47,162 nt of DNA, taken from the NCBI GenBank assembly GCA_016235555.1, contig JACRKC010000084.1:1-47162 (forward strand), in the 5' to 3' direction. Shown here in pieces: positions 26,829-32,770 of this stretch. The translations under genes and the position numbers were made by a program. The first letter of the stretch is position 1. Each line of letters begins with the position of its first letter. Below the pieces are notes generated by a model that saw only the letters and a list, made by a program, of their open reading frames with translations, was not told the DNA's origin and ran no database searches. The stretch comes from Verrucomicrobiota bacterium (GTDB lineage: Bacteria; Verrucomicrobiota; Verrucomicrobiia; Opitutales; Opitutaceae).

Positions 26829-26850
26829 TCGCGTGCGGACCTCGAGCCTC

Positions 26851-27025
26851 CCGGCGCTCGCTCCGGCGCCCTTGATCAAACCCATCATGTCCCGCTGCTT
26901 CTCGCATCGGCCCCGCGGCCCGGGTCTCCCGACCCGTGATCCCGCTCCCCGCGGGTCAGGAGACCCGGGCCACTTTCCAACCGAGCCGGAAAAATTTCCT
27001 GGCGATCGGCCCCTTCGCGCATGAC
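26851..27025 (+). repeat. Frame-and-cassette element, family I copy C, running into the next start codon
   Basis: The left frame has a diverged hairpin (CCGGCGCTCGCTCCGG) then TTGATCAAACCCATCATG. The inner REP pair at 26915-26973 is a variant of copy A (GGCCCGGGTCTCC ... AGACCCGGGCCAC). The right frame has CCAACCGAGCCGGAAAAATT then TCC, where the stem is GGAA/TTCC in place of CGAAG/CTTCG, and it ends CGCGCATGAC. The ATG in that ending is the start codon of array member 3 (27021). Confidence 0.7.
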
Positions 27026-28976
27026 CCCCTCCGCGCCCCCGCCTCTCTCCCCGTGGCCCTCCCGGCTCCTCGCCGCCGCCCTCCTCGCCGCCGCGTTCGT
27101 CGTTCATTGGCCCGCGCTGCACGGCACCTGGCTGTGGGACGATCGGGTCGATCTCCCCGACAATCTCCAGCTTCGCACCCTCGGCGGCTTGTGGAACATC
27201 TGGGCGCACCCGACCGTGCTCTACGATTTTTACCCGCTGAAACACACGGTGCAGTGGGTGCAATGGCAGCTCTGGGGCGAACACACCCTCGGCTATCACG
27301 TCACCAACGTCGCGCTGCACGCGCTCTCCGCCCTGCTGTTCTGGCGCGTGCTCGGGCAGCTCGGCCTGCGGTTCGCCTGGGCCGGCGGCCTGCTCTTCGC
27401 CGTCCACCCGCTCACCGTCGAATCGGTCGCGTGGATCGCCGAACTCAAGAACACCCTCTCCCTGCCCCCGCTCCTCCTCGCCACGAGCGCGTTCATCGAA
27501 TGGATGGACGATGCGCGGCGCGGCACCTGGCTCCGCGCGCTCGCGTGGTATCTCGTCGCCCTGCTCTGCAAGACTTCGGTGGTCATGTTTCCCTGCACGC
27601 TGCTCCTGCTGCTATGGTGGAAACGGAGCTCCCTTGCCCGCGCAACTGGCACCGGCCGCTGTGAATCCTCCAGCGTTTCGGCGGCGGCGGCCTCGGACCG
27701 CCGCGACAGATCGCCGTCCTCGGCTCTTGCTTCACCCATCGTCCGCCGCCACCTGCTCGCCACCGCCCCGTTCTTCGCCCTCTCGCTGGTGCTGGGGCTC
27801 GTGACCGTGTGGTTCCAGGTGCACCGCGCGATCGCCGGCGAAGTCATCACGATCGGCGGCCCCACGGCGCGGCTCGCGCTGGCCGGCACCGCCGGTGGTT
27901 TTTATTTTTGGAAGAGCGTCTGGCCCTTCGACCTGCTGCCGATCTACTCCCGGTGGTCCGTGTCGCCGTTTTCGCTCTGGCACGCGTTCGCCTGCGCGGC
28001 GCCCGTCGCCACCCTGGCGGTCTGTTGGTGGCGGCGCGCCACGTGGGGCCGCCATGCGTTGCTCGGCCTCGGCTGGTTCGCGCTTCACGTCGCGCCATTC
28101 GTCGGTCTCATCACCGCCTCCTACATGCGCTTTTCGTGGGTCATGGATCATTTCGCCTACGTTGCGTTGCTCGGGGTGATCGGGCTTGTCGTGGCCGCCT
28201 TGGAATGCGCCGTCCCGTTCCGCGCTGCGACCGCGGGCGTCGTGGCACTCGCCGGCCTGTTCACCTGGCACGCGCGCGCCTACGCGCACCACTTTCGCGA
28301 TGAACATTCCCTCTGGAGCTTCACCGTCGCCCGCGATCCGGACGCCTGGCTCGCCCACTACAACCTTGGCGTCGTGCTCGACAAACGCGGCGAGCGCGAC
28401 GCCGCCCGCCGCCACTACGAAACCACGCTCCGTTTGAAGCCCACCTACGCCGAGGCCCACGGCAACCTCGGCGTCCTGCTCGCCGACCGCGGCGATTTCG
28501 CCGGCGGACTCGCCCACCTCCGCGAGTCCGTCCGCCTCGATCCCGCCTACGCCGAAGGCTTCAGCAACCTCGGTTTCGCCCTGCTCAACGCCGGCCACGT
28601 CGCCGACGCCATCGCCGCGCTCGAACACGCCGTCCGCGTCAAACCCGACTACGTCGACGCCTACGCCAACCTCGGCAGCGCCCTCCGCCGCGCCGGCCGC
28701 ACCGCCGATGCCATCGCCCGGTTTCAGACCATCCTCCGCCTCCGCCCCGACTCGCCGACCGTCCACTTCAACCTCGGCAACGCCCAGCGCGACCTCGGCC
28801 AGCTCGCCGGATCCATCGCCAGCTACGAACGCGCCATCGCCCTCCGGCCCGCCCTCGCCGTCGCGCACCGCAACCTCGCCATCTCCCTCCGCGACACCGG
28901 CCGCACCGCCGAAGCCCGCGCCCGCTACGCCGAAGCCCGCCGGCTCGACCCCAGCTTCCCCCCTTGGCCGGAGTGA
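27021..28976 (+). CDS. Multi-pass membrane protein with C-terminal TPRs, TMTC-related (array member 3, VESVAW subfamily)
   Basis: The product has 651 residues. The acidic pair is Asp40-Asp41 (LWDDRVDLPDN) and the central block is HPLTVESVAWIAELKNTLSL; the late block has MDHFAYVALLG. Around residues 210-235 a soluble Ser/Ala/Arg-rich loop (SSVSAAAASDRRDR) is absent from member 2. About six regular TPRs follow from residue 445 (for example AHYNLGVVLDKRGERDAARRHYE). Function is inferred as for the other members. Its ATG lies in the right end of repeat copy C, so its upstream leader is made largely of repeat sequence. Confidence 0.83.
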   Translation: MTPSAPPPLSPWPSRLLAAALLAAAFVVHWPALHGTWLWDDRVDLPDNLQLRTLGGLWNIWAHPTVLYDFYPLKHTVQWVQWQLWGEHTLGYHVTNVALHALSALLFWRVLGQLGLRFAWAGGLLFAVHPLTVESVAWIAELKNTLSLPPLLLATSAFIEWMDDARRGTWLRALAWYLVALLCKTSVVMFPCTLLLLLWWKRSSLARATGTGRCESSSVSAAAASDRRDRSPSSALASPIVRRHLLATAPFFALSLVLGLVTVWFQVHRAIAGEVITIGGPTARLALAGTAGGFYFWKSVWPFDLLPIYSRWSVSPFSLWHAFACAAPVATLAVCWWRRATWGRHALLGLGWFALHVAPFVGLITASYMRFSWVMDHFAYVALLGVIGLVVAALECAVPFRAATAGVVALAGLFTWHARAYAHHFRDEHSLWSFTVARDPDAWLAHYNLGVVLDKRGERDAARRHYETTLRLKPTYAEAHGNLGVLLADRGDFAGGLAHLRESVRLDPAYAEGFSNLGFALLNAGHVADAIAALEHAVRVKPDYVDAYANLGSALRRAGRTADAIARFQTILRLRPDSPTVHFNLGNAQRDLGQLAGSIASYERAIALRPALAVAHRNLAISLRDTGRTAEARARYAEARRLDPSFPPWPE

Positions 28977-29361
28977 GGCGGTCGCGCCGGCCGCGTCAAA
29001 CCGCGGATCGCCGACACGGCGCCGCGGCTATGACGCGATAGTCCCAATGCATCCGGCCACTCGTTTTTGACACCGGGCGCACCGCACTCCGCCACGCGGT
29101 TCCCAGCGCGGCCCTGCCGCAATCGAACCATTGGAACACGAAGGCCGGGGCGACCGGGAAGAACAAGGAACCGGATTCTCCCCGACCTTCCCGAACTTCC
29201 TGTTCAAGCATCTTGTTCAAGCTGGGCGTTCCTTCGACTTCATCCACGAAATCCGCGTCATCTGCGGTCAAGGAATGCCTGTTCCCCGCTTTGGTCGCGG
29301 CGTCGGCCAGCGACCGGACCTGCGGGCCAATGCCGGTGGACGATTGGCCGTCCACTTTCCC
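28977..29361. other. Intergenic stretch, apparently old dispersed non-coding sequence
   Basis: No frame here has a credible start, length or composition. On the minus strand, 29160-29270 can be read as fragments such as LTADDADFVDEVEG and LFFPVAPAFVFQWFD, a pattern I recall as a recurring intergenic sequence in several phyla rather than a real protein. It forms the gap between array member 3 and the mobile element at 29371. Confidence 0.45.
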
Positions 29362-29370
29362 GTCGCTGCG

Positions 29371-29511
29371 GGGTGTAACTCAAAGTGAGGTCATCTTTCG
29401 AGGGCCTCGGCTGTAGCGGCGGTCTATGACCGCCGTCGTTGCGCCAAGGGCATTCGTTCGGCGGTCATAGACCGCCGCTACAGATCGCTGACCTCGGTTT
29501 GAGTCACACCC
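29371..29511. mobile_element. 141-bp MITE-like element, family II copy a, with 9-bp target-site duplication
   Basis: Terminal inverted repeats read GGGTGTAACTCAAAGTGAGG at the left and GGGTGTGACTCAAACCGAGG as the complement of the right end. The 9-bp direct repeat GTCGCTGCG flanks it at 29362-29370 and 29512-29520. The inner REP pair starts GTAGCGGCGGTCTATGACCG and ends with the complementary arm closing CCGCCGCTAC. It lies 64 bases upstream of lipA and has no coding capacity. Confidence 0.88.
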
Positions 29512-29575
29512 GTCGCTGCGTGCCCGCCGAAAACCCGCTTGTTATCCCGGGCGTTTCGTATGCATTCCTCGCCCG

Positions 29576-30490
29576 ATGTATCCGCAGTCCTCCACCGACA
29601 CCACGCGCAAACCCACCTGGCTCCGCGCCAAGCTGCCCGGCGGCCCCGGCTACACCGCCACGCGCGCCCTCGTCGACCGCAACGCCCTCCACACCGTCTG
29701 CCAGAGCGCCCAGTGCCCCAACCTCGGCGAATGCTGGTCGCGCGGCACCGCTACCGTGATGATCCTCGGCAACATCTGCACCCGCTCGTGCACGTTCTGC
29801 GCCATCGCCACGGGCCGCCCGACCGAACTCGACCTCGGTGAACCCGCCCGCGTCGCCGACGCCGTCGCCCGGATGAACCTCCGCCACTGCGTCATCACCA
29901 GCGTCGCCCGCGACGAGCTCGCCGACGGCGGCGCCAGCGTCTGGGCCGCCACCATCCGCGCCATCCGCCACCGCTGTCCCCACACCGCCATCGAAGTCCT
30001 CACCCCCGACTTCAAGGGCCACCTCGCCCACGTCGACCTCGTGCTCGACGCCCGCCCCGACATCTTCAACCACAACCTCGAGACCGTCGAGCGCCTGCAA
30101 AAACCCGTGCGCGTGCAGGCCCGCTACGACCGCTCCCGTTCCGTCCTCCGCCACGCCAAAGGCCGCGGCTTCACCACCAAGACCGGTCTCATGCTCGGCG
30201 TCGGCGAGACCCACGAGGAACTCGAGCAGACCCTCCGCGACATCGCCGCCGACCGCACCGACATCCTCACCATCGGCCAGTATCTCCAACCCACGCCCAA
30301 GCACCTGCCCGTTTCGCGCTGGGCCACGCCGGAGGAATTCACGCACTGGAAAAACTTCGGCCTCAGCCTCGGCCTCGGCGTCGTGGAGAGCGGCCCGCTC
30401 GTGCGCTCCAGCTACCACGCCGACGAGCAGTCGCAGAAATACACCGGCCCCGAGCACCTCAACACCGCCAACGCCCTCGCCGGCGCTTAA
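29576..30490 (+). CDS. lipA: Lipoyl synthase (radical SAM)
   Basis: The 304-residue enzyme inserts two sulfurs into octanoyl groups on lipoyl carrier proteins. It carries both iron-sulfur cluster motifs: the auxiliary cluster Cys42, Cys47, Cys53 (CQSAQCPNLGEC) and the radical SAM cluster Cys68, Cys72, Cys75 (CTRSCTFC). It ends in the family's SSYHADEQ, whose Ser ligates the auxiliary cluster. Length and motifs are normal, so it should be active. Its position is odd: a housekeeping gene within a row of TMTC-like genes, with no lipB neighbour in view and a MITE directly upstream. The ATG at 29576 gives the standard N-terminus. Confidence 0.96.
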   Translation: MYPQSSTDTTRKPTWLRAKLPGGPGYTATRALVDRNALHTVCQSAQCPNLGECWSRGTATVMILGNICTRSCTFCAIATGRPTELDLGEPARVADAVARMNLRHCVITSVARDELADGGASVWAATIRAIRHRCPHTAIEVLTPDFKGHLAHVDLVLDARPDIFNHNLETVERLQKPVRVQARYDRSRSVLRHAKGRGFTTKTGLMLGVGETHEELEQTLRDIAADRTDILTIGQYLQPTPKHLPVSRWATPEEFTHWKNFGLSLGLGVVESGPLVRSSYHADEQSQKYTGPEHLNTANALAGA

Positions 30491-30700
30491 CGCCCGCCCC
30501 TCGTGGACGAGGCGTCCCGCCTCGTGCCCCCGGCCCGTCCCCACCATCACCTGCGTGTAGCTCTGCGTCGTCTCCACGTTCTCAGCCAACAGCGTTGCAG
30601 TCGGATGGTGCGAAATGAGGTGGCAGCCGAGGTCACGAGGCTGGTGTTTGCGACTCACCCCAAGCCGGCCTCCCCTGCCCGCCGGTTCAGGACATCGCCA
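30491..30700. other. Gap after lipA: one REP palindrome and an integrase-like remnant
   Basis: A GTGGACGAGGCGTCCCGCCT palindrome lies at 30502-30525, of the same stem family as 11135-11195. The remainder includes the recombinase-like fragment annotated separately. No intact gene is present. Confidence 0.5.
30542..30625 (-). pseudogene. Possible remnant of a tyrosine recombinase C-terminus
   Basis: On the minus strand this reads HPTATLLAENVETTQSYTQV. The ending VETTQxYTxV is the region of the catalytic Tyr in Xer- and integron-type integrases, and the HxxATxLLEN block normally lies about 25 residues before it; here the intervening sequence is missing. It lacks a start and the Arg box, so it cannot be functional. 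The match is short and could be chance. Confidence 0.3.
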
Positions 30701-30715
30701 GCAGCCTTTGCGGCT

Positions 30716-30856
30716 GGGTGTGACAGGGCGTGAGGTCAGTAAACCGAGGCCTTGGTTGTAGCGGCGGTCTGCGACCGCCGAACGAGAACCCTTGGCGCAT
30801 CGACGGCGGTCGCAGACCGCCGCTCCAGCTGGCTGACCGCACTTCCGGTTGCAGCC
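30716..30856. mobile_element. 141-bp MITE-like element, family II copy c, with 9-bp target-site duplication
   Basis: The left end is GGGTGTGACAGGGCGTGAGG and the complement of the right end is GGCTGCAACCGGAAGTGCGG, which aligns with the left end of copy b. The 9-bp direct repeat TTTGCGGCT flanks it (30707-30715, 30857-30865); the identical stretch extends left to 15 bases because GCAGCC also precedes it on both sides. The inner REP pair is a GTAGCGGCGGTCTGCGACCG variant. Length equals copies a and b exactly. Confidence 0.8.
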
Positions 30857-30880
30857 TTTGCGGCTGCGCACCTTTTTCTG

Positions 30881-30919
30881 TCATTGCGCGGAGCTCCGTC
30901 ACGAAGCAATCCATCTGAA
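30881..30919. repeat. Short dispersed repeat of the TCATTGCG...GAAGCAATCC type
   Basis: TCATTGCGCGGAGCTCCGTC is followed by ACGAAGCAATCCATCTG. Near-identical short sequences recur between genes in many unrelated bacteria. It ends 5 bases before the glycoside hydrolase start codon, so it would form most of that gene's leader. Confidence 0.5.
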
Positions 30920-30924
30920 AAACC

Positions 30925-32520
30925 ATGCCGCGATTCCCCCTCGCCGCTCTCGTCGTGTTCGCCGCCGCCGCCCGTGCCGCCGATTTCGCCGTGCTCGATC
31001 CCGCCGCGTTCGCGCCCCACGTCGGGCGCTTCAACACGATGGAGCCCGAGACCGTCGTCAACGTGGTGCCCAACTCCGCCGCGTGGGACTGGCTCCGCGC
31101 CCAGGTCCCGCTCTTCACCTGCCCCGATCGCGACTTCGAGGAAACTTACTTCTTCCGCTGGTGGTCGCTGCGGAAGCACCTGATCAAAACGCCCGCCGGC
31201 GGCCACGCGTTCACCGAATTTCTCCAACGCTCCGATCCGATCAGCAGCGCCGTCGGCCATCACGTGATGGAAACGCGCTGGCTCCGCGATTCGCGTTTCA
31301 CCGACGACTACGCGCGCCACTGGCTCCGCGGCGGCCCCGACGGTGCCCTGCACCCGGCCTTCCACAACTTTTCCGAGTGGCTGGCGCACGCGCTCTATTC
31401 GCGCTGGCTCGTCAACCGCGACACCGCCTTCCTCACCGGCCGCCTCGACGATCTCGTGCGCAACTACGCGCAATGGGACACGGAGCGCCTCACCTCCGGC
31501 GGACTCTACTGGCAATACGACGTGCGCGACGCGATGGAGGAATCGATCAGCGGCGCGCGCACCAAACAGAACCTGCGTCCGCCGCTCAACAGCTACCAGT
31601 TCGGCAACGCCATCGCGATCGCCGCGATCGCGCGCCTCGCCGGCCGCGGCGAACTCGCGCGCGAGTTCGAGGCCCGGGCCGCGACGCTCCGCCGCCTGGT
31701 CGAGGACCGCCTGTGGGATGACCGCGCGAGATTCTTCAAAGTTCGCCTCGAGGACGGCCTGCCTGACGCGCCCAGAGCGCGCCGGCGCGACCCGGCGTTT
31801 ACGGTTCCGCCCGAAAAACTCCACGCCACGCTCAGCGACGCCCGCGAGCAGATCGGTTTCATTCCGTGGTATTTTTCGCTCCCCACCCCCGGCCGCGGCT
31901 ACGAAGCCGCCTGGGCGCAGTTCACGGACGAAGCCGGCTTCCGCGCCCCCTTCGGCCTCACCACCGCGGAGCGGCGCCATCCACAATTCCGCACGCACGG
32001 CACCGGCACCTGCGAGTGGGACGGCGCCGTCTGGCCTTACGCCACCTCGCAGACGCTCACCGCCCTCGCCAACGCGTTGCGCGACTATCCCGCCGTCCCC
32101 GTCACGTCGCGCGATTGGTTCGACGCCCTCGTCACCTTCGCCCGCTCGCACCGCGCGCCCGACGGCAAGCCCTACCTCGGCGAATATCTCGACGAGAAAA
32201 CGGGCGCGTGGATCAAGGTCCGCAATCCCGAGCGCAGCCGCTACTATCACCACTCCACCTTCGCCGATCTCGTGATCACCGGTCTCGCCGGCCTCCGCCC
32301 GCGCGCGGACGACACGATCGAACTCGCGCCGCTGCTGCCCGCCGGCACCTGGGATTGGTTCTGCCTCGACGGCGTGCGCTATCACGGCCGCACGCTGACC
32401 ATCGTCTGGGATCGCACCGGCGAGAAATTCAACCGCGGCACCGGGTTGACTCTCCTCGTCGACGACCGGCCGGTGGCTCGCGCCGAATCGTTGACGCGAC
32501 TTACAGCGCGCATCCCGTAG
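30925..32520 (+). CDS. Secreted glycoside hydrolase, MGH1-like / GH63-type (alpha/alpha)6 barrel
   Basis: The 531-residue protein has a Sec signal peptide (residues 1-19, cut near ARA). The body is an alpha-helical barrel of the mannosylglycerate-hydrolase/GH63 (clan GH-G) type. Likely catalytic acids are Asp202 in YDVRDAMEESISG and Glu364 in CEWDGAVWPYATSQ; the substrate-facing blocks FFRWWSLRKHL and RSRYYHHSTFADL also fit. It should hydrolyse an alpha-glycoside (mannosyl- or glucosyl-) in the periplasm or outside the cell, with linkage unknown. It is the only non-housekeeping gene inside the TMTC-like row, which hints at trimming or recycling of the glycans those proteins add (inference). 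Its stop codon lies inside a GTAG-headed REP. Confidence 0.82.
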   Translation: MPRFPLAALVVFAAAARAADFAVLDPAAFAPHVGRFNTMEPETVVNVVPNSAAWDWLRAQVPLFTCPDRDFEETYFFRWWSLRKHLIKTPAGGHAFTEFLQRSDPISSAVGHHVMETRWLRDSRFTDDYARHWLRGGPDGALHPAFHNFSEWLAHALYSRWLVNRDTAFLTGRLDDLVRNYAQWDTERLTSGGLYWQYDVRDAMEESISGARTKQNLRPPLNSYQFGNAIAIAAIARLAGRGELAREFEARAATLRRLVEDRLWDDRARFFKVRLEDGLPDAPRARRRDPAFTVPPEKLHATLSDAREQIGFIPWYFSLPTPGRGYEAAWAQFTDEAGFRAPFGLTTAERRHPQFRTHGTGTCEWDGAVWPYATSQTLTALANALRDYPAVPVTSRDWFDALVTFARSHRAPDGKPYLGEYLDEKTGAWIKVRNPERSRYYHHSTFADLVITGLAGLRPRADDTIELAPLLPAGTWDWFCLDGVRYHGRTLTIVWDRTGEKFNRGTGLTLLVDDRPVARAESLTRLTARIP

Positions 32521-32541
32521 CCGGCCGGCTCCCGCCGGTTT
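32517..32541. repeat. Single REP palindrome overlapping the glycoside hydrolase stop codon
   Basis: The palindrome GTAGCCGGCCGGCTCCCGCC, continuing GG, begins with the GTAG whose TAG is the stop codon at 32518-32520. It is followed by TTTTTCC, so it could serve as a transcription terminator for the gene. Confidence 0.5.
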
Positions 32542-32563
32542 TTCCACGACCGGTCGAACGATG

Positions 32564-32715
32564 GAACGCAGCTCGCTTTCGTGCAGTGAGCCGAAAGACG
32601 GGCCGGCCGCTCCGCGGGCGGCCAGGGGCGAGCGGGAATCCCCGCGCGCTGGCCGGGCGCGGAGCGCCCGGCCCACCCCGCGGTGCGGTGACGCCGCCGG
32701 AAAGTGAGTTGCGCC
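32564..32715. mobile_element. MITE-like element, family III copy c, with degenerate target-site duplication
   Basis: The complement of the right end reads GGGCGCAACTCACTTTC; the left end GAACGCAGCTCGCTTTC matches it at 13 of 17 positions. The flanks are CGAACGATG (32555-32563) and CGAACGAGG (32716-32724), 8 of 9 identical. The inner REP pair (about 32600-32676) is nearly the same as in copy a (GGGCCGGCCGCTCCGCGGGC and partner). It looks older than copy a because ends and duplication have drifted. Confidence 0.65.
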
Positions 32716-32770
32716 CGAACGAGGCCGCCACCCGTGTTTCGCCTCGAACCTTGCCGCGGCGTCGCCGTAA

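Noticed and set aside
30701-30866. A 15-16-bp target duplication (GCAGCCTTTGCGGCTG) for family II copy c
   Set aside because: Aligning the right end to other copies places GCAGCC inside the terminal repeat, leaving a 9-bp duplication and a 141-bp element like the other copies; the extra identity is probably coincidence.
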